From Adiantum capillus-veneris (taxonomy: Eukaryota > Streptophyta > Polypodiopsida > Polypodiales > Pteridaceae), in NCBI GenBank assembly GCA_014529385.2, contig CM043942.1:54498647-54562646 (forward strand): a DNA stretch of 64,000 nt, in the 5' to 3' direction. The notes under the pieces are model-generated. The model saw only the letters and a program-made list of their open reading frames with translations. It was not told the origin of the DNA and searched no databases. The position numbers and the translations under genes are program-made. Shown in pieces: positions 19,088 through 30,981 of the stretch (its first letter is position 1; every line of letters starts with the position of its first letter).

Positions 19088-20056
19088 CTTTTTTTCTTTT
19101 TAGCTTAATAAAAGGCTTCAAGCTATAGAGCTTAGGCATCAAACTAGTGAGTTAAAAGAAGGCAAGCACTTACCTAAAAAAGGGGACCAAGGAAACTTAA
19201 CTTTGGAAAGCACTAGCTCCTCTGACAAAAGCAAAACCATGAGTTCGCAACCTTTTATAACAGAGCAAAAGAATGAAAAGACTGACTCACCAAGCCAGGG
19301 TAAAGAGCCTTATAAAATTTGCAAGAAAAAGAAAGGAAAAAGGAATATTAAGCACCATCCATTACCACGCGAACCACCGGGTTCATGAAAAAACTAGGGT
19401 AGAGTGTTAAAATAACATTAGTGGGCAAGCAAATCCGTCATTTTACATGGTATTCTAGATTTTCACTCAAACAACCAAGGATGAAACAAATCAACGTAAT
19501 AGCTAGGTTACCTAAACGGGTGAAACTCTCTGTCTTTAACCATTTAGGAATGCAATCATTGTTCTTTAATTGGCTGCTCCGCTCGGGCTTTCCCTCCCCA
19601 CGAAAAACCCTTTGCTACGCTTGCATCTTTAATTGGGCTTTCTCTTCACTTGCCTTTGACCGTGGCTCTTTAGACTCTTAAAGGCATTCTCGTTAATCCT
19701 ACCATTACGTTGAATGTAGATGCATTGTACTAATAAAAGATATAGCGCTTAATCGCTTGGGCTTTCCCCCGGAAATCCCTTCGCTTGCCTTTACCGTTGC
19801 TGCCACAGTAAGGGATCTTTAGACTCTTGAAGGCAGGCTCGTCAATCCTACCATTACGTTTCAAAATGTAGATACATTTAAGTAAAGTAAAGTAATTCTT
19901 GATATGGCTAATGCTTTATCGCTTGGGCTTTCCCCCCGGAAATCCCTTCGCTTGCTAGGATTGTGCTTTACAGACTGCCATGTAGCTGAGATATCAGCGT
20001 GCAACCTTTCAATATTCACTTTTTTATTAGAGAAAAACGAAGTATAATTAGAAACC
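19088..20056. other. Spacer, unit 1
   Basis: Inverted copy of 7328-8280. Open frames at 19203-19388 and 19421-19681 change between copies through single-base differences and run across repeats, so they are not called as genes. Confidence 0.45.
19753..19955. repeat. GC-rich palindromic elements, unit 1
   Basis: Two copies (19753-19788, 19920-19955) of the GGGCTTTCCCCCGGAAATCC hairpin. Confidence 0.6.
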
Positions 20057-20344
20057 ATGATCTATTTATCATCTAATGGTCAAATCGTCAATTTCACGCA
20101 AACACGTTATCTTCCGGCTGTTTGCTCATGCCATCAACCAATTCTATTACGTCAGAAGGATGCTTTGTGTCTTTCTGAATCGAAGACGTTTGTTCCGGTT
20201 TCCTACGCCGGCCGCATTGGTCAGGGCATATTGTCTCGATATGATACGGATTGTCACATGGACACGAGAAGCGCTTTGACTTATGTTATGAGATCACCTT
20301 TCAAAACGGAACCTAAAGGCAGGCCTATGAGCCAACCTATGTAA
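20057..20344 (+). CDS. Small hypothetical ORF (95 aa), unit 1
   Basis: Same as 7031-7327, with a slightly different C-terminus (GRPMSQPM). Unrecognised. Confidence 0.25.
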   Translation: MIYLSSNGQIVNFTQTRYLPAVCSCHQPILLRQKDALCLSESKTFVPVSYAGRIGQGILSRYDTDCHMDTRSALTYVMRSPFKTEPKGRPMSQPM

Positions 20345-20987
20345 TAGCTAGTTGACCAAACAGGTAATCGCATGCCAGCAAGGGTTCCGCGCGATAGATA
20401 GAGAAATCATTGGGCCTGACCTCGTAGTCGTAGTGCTATCGCCGGTTTCCCTTCCGCGCCAATCACTGGGGAAGCTAAGTAATGGTATAGTAGAATAATC
20501 GCGTGAAATGCAGGGCAGGGCAGGATGGCGGGGCTTTCGATACCCATGGACATTTCCCGGGTTTCTGCGCAGCTATCGAAGTGCTCCAACGCAACGACTC
20601 CTGTATTGGTATCGAAGGAAGTCTGCCAATGCAAGGTCGGAGATAGCTTTCCAACCGAGTTGCCTATCCGTCCACGCAGAAAGCCAATGACGGCAAGCAA
20701 ACCAAACGGAGAGCCGCGACTCCGCGATGGAATGATCCAAGCCCTAAGGTAGCGGGAGAAGGATAGCGTCATGCCTGATCTGTGGAATGACCCAGCTACG
20801 TACGGTGGAGTGATTCAAGCCAGGTAGCGATAGTGGCTGATTTGCGGGACAGAAACTTTCGTGGTTGGTGTGGTGATTTCCTCGTGTTCCTCAACGCTTC
20901 AAAGAAAAGAAGCGCTCGAAAAGAATAATAAAAAGTGAAAGAAAAGAAGGAAGAAAAAAACAAGTTTTTGAGATTCTAAAAAATGAT
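20345..20987. other. Spacer, unit 1
   Basis: Inverted copy of 6400-7030. Competing short frames on both strands; no gene called. Confidence 0.4.
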
Positions 20988-22047
20988 TTGATTTTGTTTC
21001 AAAAAATTACGGGGGATAAGACCTTATATAAAGATACAATAAAGAAGTTACTTAAATTTAAAACAAACGCTAACTTTTTGAAGATTTGTAATTCATGTAA
21101 CTATACTTTTAGATTAGTAAATAAACTATCAAAAGATTACAACAAATTTAAAACAGATGTTAATAAGCCTGTAACCAATATGTTTACTGAAGTATCAATT
21201 CCTTTATCGGTTTCAGAACCAAACCCCCCTGTATCGTCAGTGCCAGATCCTTTATCTATGCCTGATCCTGTATCGTCAGTGCCTAATCCTGTATCGTCAG
21301 TGCCGGATTCTGTATCTAACGTGTCCGATCCTATATCGTCTACGCCTGATAGTTTGTTGCCTATGCCTAAACCTTTATCGTCGGCTGATCCTTTATTGTC
21401 ACCTGATTCTTTCTCGTTACCTTGCTGCTGAGGATCAATCGATAGATCAATCCTCGGCCCCAAAATTAACAATAAATACGCATAAATCATCTTCGTCGAA
21501 ACCCGTAGCTTCTTCGTTGAAACCAATTGCTTTTTTGCCAGTAGCTTCTCCGTCTTCGCCCGCAGCGTCGAAACCCGTAGCATCTTTGCCAATTGCTTCT
21601 TCGTTGAAACCCGCAGTTTCTCAGCTAATTGCTTCTTTGCCTTACGCTTCTTCGTCGAAACCAATTGCTTTTTCTTCTTCTTTGTCGGGTATACAATGTG
21701 TTTCAACCCCGCATATAGTAAATTCAGTAATAAGTAATAAGTTATCAAGCCTAAAACTATTGTTATTAAAAGTGGTAAGTTTATTTCCATTAATATTTCA
21801 TATAATAAATAATAGTTATTTAGGTGAGATAAATGAGAATAGTTTAATTGACAATTTTAATAGTAATTTAATACAATATGATATAAGTATTCTTTTAAGT
21901 ATAGTTATAGCATTAGTAGTATCATACGCATTGAATTATAAATCAATGTCAAATAACAAGTTACTAAGAAAAATCTTATTTCAAGTGTTGATAACATTTC
22001 TTTTTGTTTCTTTTCTGAGACAAAAAAGTGCTTTTTTTGCGTGCTAG
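20988..22047 (+). pseudogene. orfA, unit 1, one frameshift
   Basis: Two long frames form one gene. The first (20988-21431, TTG start or further upstream) covers the polar N-terminus and the Pro/Ser repeats. A one-base shift at about 21425 then leads into the Ala/Ser/Pro repeats and the hydrophobic C-terminus ending at TAG 22047. The opposite strand is open for 217 codons across both repeat regions and would encode Lys-rich and Gly/Asp/Thr repeats, but it lacks the conserved ends. I prefer the plus strand because it is collinear with and only 44 bases upstream of atp9::orf330. Confidence 0.45.
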
Positions 22048-22091
22048 CTACACCTTTTTATTATTATTACACAGACACTTAAGAATTAGTT

Positions 22092-23173
22092 ACGCTAGAA
22101 GGTGCAAAATTAATTGGAGTAGGAGCGGCTACCATAGCCCTAGCAGGAGCAGCAGTAGGTATTGGAAACGTATTTAGTTCCATGAATAACCTCACTAAAA
22201 AAAGAAATCTTTTGAATTTGAATAACCTCACCAGAAATCTCTCCTTTCTTTTGAATAACCTCACCATATATCTCTCCTTTATTTCTAAGAACCTCAACAT
22301 ATATCTCTCCTTTCTTTTTAATAACCTCACCATATATCTCTCCTTTCTTTCGTTGAGAAAGGTATTCTTGTTTGTTGCTCTTTTTTTAATTTTATTAAAT
22401 CTAATTGGGCTTGGGTTTGCTGAAACAGCATACTGTATGAATATGGGCGCTAGTAGTTCTTCAATAGTAACTCAAGCGTCTTCACATTCACAGTTTATGC
22501 AACTAAAGGAGGAGGATTGCCGTTCAATCTTATTTGAAACTTGGCAAGATTGTGATAAAATACTAAAAACCTGCCAACAAGGCAGATTGCCCAGCGCTGA
22601 GAACGGTTATGAATTCGTTTCACAACTGCAGCCTGCGCAAATAAACAATCTAGTAAACTCTATCTCTGCCAAGTTAAACCCCTCCATAGTCAGCGAAGCC
22701 ACAATGCAGGAATGGGCTCAGATTTCGGTACAGTTTAAGGAGGCAAACTCCCGTCTGTTCACGTCGTTCCATAAGGACCTTATTCCTGGCTTGATGCTCA
22801 TCTCTGGGGTATCTCTCCCTTTAAGCATGTCCCGGAAGAGGGCATAGAACTCCTCTTGAAGGTCCCCTTCTCCCAGGAAGTGATAGCGCATTATGCCGCG
22901 CAAATAGTCTCCCAGGCGCAACCTTTGATTGACATGTATAAAGCCCTGTTTGAGCTCTTGCCTTCGACTCCAGAAGTAGTTTTTGTTGAGCAAGACATGC
23001 CGCCGCTGAATCCAGAAACAGAAATAACTGTTTCGCAGGAGGAGGCGGATAAAATCCAAGCCGTTCATAATAAAGCCAGGGACGCTGTCCAGATTTTCGT
23101 TAAGTTCCATAGGCTTAGAAGCCGGATTCGTAAAGGGACTGCCTTTAAACTTAAACGTAGACGTCGTGGTTAA
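22092..23173 (+). pseudogene. atp9::orf330, unit 2, one-base frameshift
   Basis: ACG start at 22092-22094 and the atp9 head are intact. One C is lost at about 22829 (ATGTCCCGG for ATGTCCCCGG), which truncates the frame at 22847; the remaining part is open to 23173. Because the loss is in a homopolymer it may be a sequencing error. Confidence 0.65.
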
Positions 23174-23447
23174 AAAACCGTCTCACGGGCAGAGCGGACA
23201 CCCTGGGGAGGGTAAAAACCACAGCTGACGACTGAATCCGAATATTACGGATTACATATATCAAGTAATTACTTTCTTTTAGGGAAGGGATGGTTAAATT
23301 ATTCGGTAACCAACCGAGAGATCATCAACGACAAAGATTGACTTTTTTGTCTTTTAATTGAGTTAATTTTCTTTAATTACGTAAACTCATTTTGAAATAA
23401 CGCAAAAAACATTTCCAGGGTTGGGCTTTCCTTGACCCAACCCCCCC

Positions 23448-23521
23448 GCACCGATAGCTCAATTGGATAGAGTCCCTGGCTTCGAACCAGGTAGTTAGGG
23501 GTTCGAGTCCTCTTCAGTGCA
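23448..23521 (+). tRNA. trnR-UCG: tRNA-Arg (UCG), unit 2
   Basis: Identical to the copy at 15987. Confidence 0.88.
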
Positions 23522-24449
23522 ACATCGTTTCATTTCGGGCTTCGATAAAGCTATATACCACTAACTCTCACTCTTATTGAGAAGAAAGCTTTCACAACTT
23601 GCAAGGTAAAGCATGTATCTTCCACCCGGTATTATGTTCAGTCCTCTTTCTTTCAGTTCTTGTTTTATTTAAAGTAAGCGGTTCCCTACGCTTTTTCCTA
23701 TAGCCCACCTTTTCGATGTTTTAAATCCTATGCCAAGACTAGGGAGCGAGGGGCACAAAGTGTCAAGCAGGGTTGGGTTAACCTTTCTCGCCGATCCAAT
23801 TTATACTGGGATCAGAGGAATGAGTTGAGAACGCCACTACGTTCCTGTACCCTTTGCTCTTAAAAAGTATCGCTGGTTTTCCCTGCATAATCTGGGCGCA
23901 TGGTCGAATACGTCCAGTCTAGCGTTGGTAATTCCGTAGAAATAAATGGATGCACGAAGTTCATTCTAACGCCGTAGACACCGAGAGTTTAATTGGTTGA
24001 GCCCTGAAGTGCCGAAGGGCAATCCCAACGCAAACCGTAGACATTGATAGTTCCTCATACACGCCTTGTTTCTAAATTACCATGTTATCGCCATGACGGG
24101 TTTCGTAACCTCGTCGTGTACTCGAAGCGACAGTGAATTGATCTCTAATCACAATCACCCAGTCCTCTTAATGGTGTCGCTAGGGCAAACAAAACAAGCC
24201 AACCACTAACTTTTTTAGGTTAGGGGGGTTTCATTACTGTTTATTACTCATCTGGTGCTTACAGTAGTGTGTTTCTGCTTCTTAGTAGATCTTTTTAAAG
24301 AACGCCTTTTTTATTCTATTATTATGCTTATAAACATAGAGATGTGCCTAACAAAGGCATAAAATCATTAGAAACTCTAAAAAAGGCAAAGGAATCTAAA
24401 AATGTTTAGGCAAAAGCTACTTTGGAAGCAGAGGCAAGGGAATCACCCT
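23522..24449. other. Spacer, unit 2
   Basis: Copy of 16061-16986; no gene seen. Confidence 0.5.
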
Positions 24450-25202
24450 TTATAAACTTTCAAGGAGGCAAAGGAAGCAAGAGAATCCATTTTCGAAGAG
24501 AGATACGTCTCCGCCCCTTACATACGAGAAGGTGGTTGGCAAGTCCATGAGTTTTTCAGAAGCTTTCCTAAGTGCTTCGTGTGGTGTCGGACTACCATTA
24601 GTCCATATTTCAATGAATGAGATTTCCTGCGTCGCTCTACCACTTCCAAATAGATGGATGCTATAATTTACGTTTCGGACAGGCATAAATACAGCATCGA
24701 TGGGAAATTGTCCCTTTCCGGATTTCGCTAGATTTTCTATACGATATCCGCAATCTTTTTCAATCTCTAATTCAATAGTTAGAGATATTGGTTGGGTAAT
24801 GGTAGCTATATATTGCGAATTGTCAATTGCTTCGACGCCAGGTGGTAATGATGGATCGCCCGCAGTTACTTCTTTAGGACCTGTTACAGATGAAAACGCC
24901 TCTTGAATATCTTCTTTTGAATCGCCCCTAAGCACAATCTCTTTCGGATTAACTAAAGCATCATGTATTGTCTCTTGAAGACCCGTTATTGTGGAATACT
25001 CGTGCACGACTCCGCAAAATCTTGCACGTGTTATGCTTGTCCCTTCAATCTCTTGTGACAAAGCTCTACGCATGGCAATTCCTACAATACTGGCTTGACC
25101 CCTTTTAAAGGGAGATACAAGGAAACGACCATAATGAAGCCGCTTACTTTCTATTTTGGATTCAAGGCATTTCCACTGAATTGCCTGCTTAGAGGTCGAC
25201 AT
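24450..25202 (-). CDS. rpoA: rpoA truncated, unit 2
   Basis: Undamaged 250-codon frame identical in protein to unit 1; the copies are 7463 bases apart. Confidence 0.83.
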   Translation of the reverse strand: MSTSKQAIQWKCLESKIESKRLHYGRFLVSPFKRGQASIVGIAMRRALSQEIEGTSITRARFCGVVHEYSTITGLQETIHDALVNPKEIVLRGDSKEDIQEAFSSVTGPKEVTAGDPSLPPGVEAIDNSQYIATITQPISLTIELEIEKDCGYRIENLAKSGKGQFPIDAVFMPVRNVNYSIHLFGSGRATQEISFIEIWTNGSPTPHEALRKASEKLMDLPTTFSYVRGGDVSLFENGFSCFLCLLESL

Positions 25203-25264
25203 CTCGTTTTTGCGTGCGCATACGTAATTTTTTTTTCTCTCCTTTTGATGTGACTAATCACTAG

Positions 25265-25662
25265 TTAGACGCGTCTCTTTCTGGGGGGTCTACAACCATT
25301 ATACGGCATAGGAGTCACGTCACGTATGAAACTGAGGATTATGCCGCTTCTGCGAATAGCTCGCAAAGCGGTGTCTCTCCCCGGTCCGGGCCCGCTCATC
25401 ATAACTTCTGCTTGTTTCATACCCCGATCCACTGATGCTTTAATTGCATTCTCAGCCGCAGCTTGCGCAGCAAATGGCGTGCTTTTGCGTGTTCCCTTAA
25501 ATCCACAGGCACCGGCGGAAGACCAAATAATTACCTGTCCCCGGACGTCTGTGACGGTAATGATAGTGTTATTGAAACTCGCCTGTATATGAATGACTCC
25601 CTTTTGAACTCCGCGTTTTCCCCCACGTGAACGAATTTTTCTCGATTTATTTGACTTGACAT
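25265..25662 (-). pseudogene. rps11: rps11, unit 2 (best preserved)
   Basis: The body is fully open from just after the start to TAA; the only defect is the one-base loss behind the ATG at 25662, which leaves no in-frame ATG. Confidence 0.78.
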
Positions 25663-25729
25663 AATTAATTAATTATTTTTATTGGGAAGCTCTGTTTAAT
25701 TAATATTCTTTTTCAGATAGAAATATTTA

Positions 25730-25843
25730 TTATCCTTGTTTCTGTTTATGTTTTGAGTTGCAACAAATTACCATGATTCGTCTACGTCGTAGAATCAATC
25801 GACATTTTTTACATATTTTCCGAATGGAAGCACGGATTTTCGT
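25730..25843 (-). CDS. rpl36: rpl36, unit 2 (ACG start)
   Basis: Intact copy with ACG at the complement of 25841-25843. Confidence 0.83.
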   Translation of the reverse strand, partial: TKIRASIRKICKKCRLILRRRRIMVICCNSKHKQKQG

Positions 25844-25976
25844 ATCTATAACCTTGAATTAATTGGGTAAATCTACCTGTAGGTTTGCTACATGTTTCTT
25901 CGATCTAATCAAGATAGGAAATTTGGCAAGAGAAGTGGTTTGGTTAACTGCCGAAAATCTAAACTGATACCGAAAT

Positions 25977-26219
25977 CTACTGACTATTGTTTGTATGCCT
26001 ACTTCTAAGGCGGTAGATGATGCGTCCCTTGGTAAGATCATAGGGACTCAGTTCAGCTCTTACCCTATCTCCTGGTAGTATTCTTATATAACTGCGTCGC
26101 ATCCTCCCCGATATATGAGTCAAAACTTGACATCCATTATCCGAACACGCTCAAAACGTGGCATTGGGTAAAGATTCTGTAACTGTACCTTCCATGTCAA
26201 TGAGATTCTGTTTCTTCAT
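25977..26219 (-). CDS. infA: infA, unit 2, with TGA
   Basis: Intact apart from the shared TGA. Confidence 0.82.
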
Positions 26220-26334
26220 CATTTGGAATAAGTAAACCTCCTATTTACATTACAGGTTTCTCCAAAAAAATTCTTTTCATTGAAGACGTAACTGGTGAAA
26301 ATAAGTAACTTTTGTCCCTGTTTCTCCCTTTCAA

Positions 26335-26530
26335 TTACCAAATATGGCGTAGAATTTCCCCCCCAGTTTTTCTTCGCCTAGCTTCCCGATCTGTAATGAG
26401 TCCATAAGACGTTGATAAAATTGCAATTCCCATGCCCCCTAAGATCTTAGGGATTCTTATATGATCGCAATAGATTCTGAGACCGGGTTTGCTAATGTAC
26501 CTAATAGTTATAGTTTAGTTGCCACGTAAG
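26335..26530 (-). pseudogene. rps8: rps8 3' part, unit 2
   Basis: C-terminal half with the 16-bp insertion, cut at the microsatellite. Confidence 0.7.
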
Positions 26531-26550
26531 GTAAGGTAAGGTAAGGTAAG
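26526..26550. repeat. TAAGG microsatellite, unit junction 2
   Basis: Five TAAGG repeats, as at 19063. Confidence 0.75.
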
Positions 26551-27517
26551 GCTTTTTTCTTTTTAGCTTAATAAAAGGCTTCAAGCTATAGAGCTTAGGC
26601 ATCAAACTAGTGAGTTAAAAGAAGGCAAGCACTTACCTAAAAAAGGGGACCAAGGAAACTTAACTTTGGAAAGCACTAGCTCCTCTGACAAAAGCAAAAC
26701 CATGAGTTCGCAACCTTTTATAACAGAGCAAAAGAATGAAAAGACTGACTCACCAAGCCAGGTAAAGAGCCTTATAAAAGTTGCAAGAAAAAGAAAGGAA
26801 AAAGGAATATTAAGCACCATCCATTACCACGCGAACCACCGGGTTCATGAAAAAACTAGGGTAGAGTGTTAAAATAACATTAGTGGGCAAGCAAATCCGT
26901 CATTTTACATGGTATTCTAGATTTTCACTCAAACAACCAAGGATGAAACAAATCAACGTAATAGCTAGGTTACCTAAACGGGTGAAACTCTCTGTCTTTA
27001 ACCATTTAGGAATGCAATCATTGTTCTTTAATTGGCTGCTCCGCTCGGGCTTTCCCTCCCCACGAAAAACCCTTTGCTACGCTTGCATCTTTAATTGGGC
27101 TTTCTCTTCACTTGCCTTTGACCGTGGCTCTTTAGACTCTTAAAGGCATTCTCGTTAATCCTACCATTACGTTGAATGTAGATGCATTGTACTAATAAAA
27201 GATATAGCGCTTAATCGCTTGGGCTTTCCCCGGAAATCCCTTCGCTTGCCTTTACCCGTTGCTGCCACAGTAAGGGATCTTTAGACTCTTGAAGGCAGGC
27301 TCGTCAATCCTACCATTACGTTTCAAAATGTAGATACATTTAAGTAAAGTAAAGTAATTCTTGATATGGCTAATGCTTTATCGCTTGGGCTTTCCCCCGG
27401 AAATCCCTTCGCTTGCTAGGATTGTGCTTTACAGACTGCCATGTAGCTGAGATATCAGCGTGCAACCTTTCAATATTCACTTTTTTATTAGAGAAAAACG
27501 AAGTATAATTAGAAACC
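26551..27517. other. Spacer, unit 2
   Basis: Copy of 19088-20056, with GC palindromes at 27216-27249 and 27382-27416. Confidence 0.5.
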
Positions 27518-27805
27518 ATGATCTATTTATCATCTAATGGTCAAATCGTCAATTTCACGCAAACACGTTATCTTCCGGCTGTTTGCTCATGCCATCAACC
27601 AATTCTATTACGTCAGAAGGATGCTTTGTGTCTTTCTGAATCGAAGACGTTTGTTCCGGTTTCCTACGCCGGCCGCATTGGTCAGGGCATATTGTCTCGA
27701 TATGATACGGATTGTCACATGGACACGAGAAGCGCTTTGACTTATGTTATGAGATCACCTTTCAAAACGGAACCTAAAGGCAGGCCTATGAGCCAACCTA
27801 TGTAA
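27518..27805 (+). CDS. Small hypothetical ORF (95 aa), unit 2
   Basis: Protein identical to the unit 1 copy; unrecognised. Confidence 0.25.
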   Translation: MIYLSSNGQIVNFTQTRYLPAVCSCHQPILLRQKDALCLSESKTFVPVSYAGRIGQGILSRYDTDCHMDTRSALTYVMRSPFKTEPKGRPMSQPM

Positions 27806-28448
27806 TAGCTAGTTGACCAAACAGGTAATCGCATGCCAGCAAGGGTCCGCGCGATAGATAGAGAAATCATTGGGCCTGACCTCGTAGTCGTAGTGCTATC
27901 GCCGGTTTCCCTTCCGCGCCAATCACTGGGGAAGCGCTAAGTAATGGTATAGTAGAATAATCGCGTGAAATGCAGGGCAGGGCAGGATGGCGGGGCTTTC
28001 GATACCCATGGACATTTCCCGGGTTCTGCGCAGCTATCGAAGTGCTCCAACGCAACGACTCCTGTATTGGGTATCGAAGGAAGTCTGCCAATGCAAGGTC
28101 GGAGATAGCTTTCCAACCGAGTTGCCTATCCGTCCACGCAGAAAGCCAATGACGGCAAGCAAACCAAACGGAGAGCCGCGACTCCGCGATGGAATGATCC
28201 AAGCCCTAAGGTAGCGGGAGAAGGATAGCGTCATGCCTGATCTGTGGAATGACCCAGCTACGTACGGTGGAGTGATTCAAGCCAGGTAGCGATAGTGGCT
28301 GATTTGCGGACAGAAACTTTCGTGGTTGGTGTGGTGATTTCCTCGTGTTCCTCAACGCTTCAAAGAAAAGAAGCGCTCGAAAAGAATAATAAAAAGTGAA
28401 AGAAAAGAAGGAAGAAAAAAACAAGTTTTTGAGATTCTAAAAAATGAT
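27806..28448. other. Spacer, unit 2
   Basis: Copy of 20345-20987; no gene called. Confidence 0.4.
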
Positions 28449-29506
28449 TTGATTTTGTTTCAAAAAATTACGGGGGATAAGACCTTATATAAAGATACAA
28501 TAAAGAAGTTACTTAAATTTAAAACAAACGCTAACTTTTTGAAGATTTGTAATTCATGTAACTATACTTTTAGATTAGTAAATAAACTATCAAAAGATTA
28601 CAACAAATTTAAAACAGATGTTAATAAGCCTGTAACCAATATGTTTACTGAAGTATCAATTCCTTTATCGGTTTCAGAACCAAACCCCCCTGTATCGTCA
28701 GTGCCAGATCCTTTATCTATGCCTGATCCTGTATCGTCAGTGCCTAATCCTGTATCGTCAGTGCCGGATTCTGTATCTAACGTGTCCGATCCTATATCGT
28801 CTACGCCTGATAGTTTGTTGCCTATGCCTAAACCTTTATCGTCGGCTGATCCTTTATTGTCACCTGATTCTTTCTCGTTACCTTGCTGCTGAGGATCAAT
28901 CGATAGATCAATCCTCGCCCCAAAATTAACAATAAATACGCATAAATCATCTTCGTCGAAACCCGTAGCTTCTTCGTTGAAACCAATTGCTTTTTTGCCA
29001 GTAGCTTCTCCGTCTTCGCCCGCAGCGTCGAAACCCGTAGCATCTTTGCCAATTGCTTCTTCGTTGAAACCCGCAGTTTCTCAGCTAATTGCTTCTTTGC
29101 CTTACGCTTCTTCGTCGAAACCAATTGCTTTTTCTTCTTCTTTGTCGGGTATACAATGTGTTTCAACCCCGCATATAGTAAATTCAGTAATAAGTAATAA
29201 GTTATCAAGCCTAAAACTATTGTTATTAAAAGTGGTAAGTTTATTTCCATTAATATTTCATATAATAAATAATAGTTATTTAGGTGAGATAAATGAGAAT
29301 AGTTTAATTGACAATTTTAATAGTAATTTAATACAATATGATATAAGTATTCTTTAAGTATAGTTATAGCATTAGTAGTATCATACGCATTGAATTATAA
29401 ATCAATGTCAAATAACAAGTTACTAAGAAAAATCTTATTTCAAGTGTTGATAACATTTCTTTTTGTTTCTTTTCTGAGACAAAAAAGTGCTTTTTTTGCG
29501 TGCTAG
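28449..29506 (+). pseudogene. orfA, unit 2, two frameshifts
   Basis: Same as unit 1 but with an additional T lost at about 29353, inside the first C-terminal helix, and a one-base difference in the GGGGC run at about 28915. Confidence 0.45.
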
Positions 29507-29550
29507 CTACACCTTTTTATTATTATTACACAGACACTTAAGAATTAGTT

Positions 29551-30633
29551 ACGCTAGAAGGTGCAAAATTAATTGGAGTAGGAGCGGCTACCATAGCCCT
29601 AGCAGGAGCAGCAGTAGGTATTGGAAACGTATTTAGTTCCATGAATAACCTCACTAAAAAAAGAAATCTTTTGAATTTGAATAACCTCACCAGAAATCTC
29701 TCCTTTCTTTTGAATAACCTCACCATATATCTCTCCTTTATTTCTAAGAACCTCAACATATATCTCTCCTTTCTTTTTAATAACCTCACCATATATCTCT
29801 CCTTTCTTTCGTTGAGAAAGGTATTCTTGTTTGTTGCTCTTTTTTTAATTTTATTAAATCTAATTGGGCTTGGGTTTGCTGAAACAGCATACTGTATGAA
29901 TATGGGCGCTAGTAGTTCTTCAATAGTAACTCAAGCGTCTTCACATTCACAGTTTATGCAACTAAAGGAGGAGGATTGCCGTTCAATCTTATTTGAAACT
30001 TGGCAAGATTGTGATAAAATACTAAAAACCTGCCAACAAGGCAGATTGCCCAGCGCTGAGAACGGTTATGAATTCGTTTCACAACTGCAGCCTGCGCAAA
30101 TAAACAATCTAGTAAACTCTATCTCTGCCAAGTTAAACCCCTCCATAGTCAGCGAAGCCACAATGCAGGAATGGGCTCAGATTTCGGTACAGTTTAAGGA
30201 GGCAAACTCCCGTCTGTTCACGTCGTTCCATAAGGACCTTATTCCTGGCTTGATGCTCATCTCTGGGGTATCTCTCCCTTTAAGCATGTCCCCGGAAGAG
30301 GGCATAGAACTCCTCTTGAAGGTCCCCTTCTCCCAGGAAGTGATAGCGCATTATGCCGCGCAAATAGTCTCCCAGGCGCAACCTTTGATTGACATGTATA
30401 AAGCCCTGTTTGAGCTCTTGCCTTCGACTCCAGAAGTAGTTTTTGTTGAGCAAGACATGCCGCCGCTGAATCCAGAAACAGAAATAACTGTTTCGCAGGA
30501 GGAGGCGGATAAAATCCAAGCCGTTCATAATAAAGCCAGGGACGCTGTCCAGATTTTCGTTAAGTTCCATAGGCTTAGAAGCCGGATTCGTAAAGGGACT
30601 GCCTTTAAACTTAAACGTAGACGTCGTGGTTAA
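29551..30633 (+). CDS. Chimeric atp9::orf330, unit 3, intact
   Basis: Complete 360-codon frame from ACG (29551-29553) to TAA, identical in plan to the contig A copy: 30 atp9 codons, the 11-residue repeats, one strong membrane helix, helical body, basic tail. The reading frame directly before the ACG ends in TAA, so translation would have to start at the edited ACG or at the ATG 29641. This and the contig A copy being both full length supports the intact version as the true sequence. Confidence 0.72.
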   Translation, partial: TLEGAKLIGVGAATIALAGAAVGIGNVFSSMNNLTKKRNLLNLNNLTRNLSFLLNNLTIYLSFISKNLNIYLSFLFNNLTIYLSFLSLRKVFLFVALFLILLNLIGLGFAETAYCMNMGASSSSIVTQASSHSQFMQLKEEDCRSILFETWQDCDKILKTCQQGRLPSAENGYEFVSQLQPAQINNLVNSISAKLNPSIVSEATMQEWAQISVQFKEANSRLFTSFHKDLIPGLMLISGVSLPLSMSPEEGIELLLKVPFSQEVIAHYAAQIVSQAQPLIDMYKALFELLPSTPEVVFVEQDMPPLNPETEITVSQEEADKIQAVHNKARDAVQIFVKFHRLRSRIRKGTAFKLKRRRRG

Positions 30634-30907
30634 AAAACCGTCTCACGGGCAGAGCGGACACCCTGGGGAGGGTAAAAACCACAGCTGACGACTGAATCCG
30701 AATATTACGGATTACATATATCAAGTAATTACTTTCTTTTAGGGAAGGGATGGTTAAATTATTCGGTAACCAACCGAGAGATCATCAACGACAAAGATTG
30801 ACTTTTTTGTCTTTTAATTGAGTTAATTTTCTTTAATTACGTAAACTCATTTTGAAATAACGCAAAAAACATTTCCAGGGTTGGGCTTTCCTTGACCCAA
30901 CCCCCCC

Positions 30908-30981
30908 GCACCGATAGCTCAATTGGATAGAGTCCCTGGCTTCGAACCAGGTAGTTAGGGGTTCGAGTCCTCTTCAGTGCA
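30908..30981 (+). tRNA. trnR-UCG: tRNA-Arg (UCG), unit 3
   Basis: Identical to the other copies. Confidence 0.88.

Noticed and set aside
19421-19681. 86-codon plus-strand ORF in the array spacer (also at 26883)
   Set aside because: Runs through the dispersed repeats, has no protein-like features and appears only because the spacer copies are identical.
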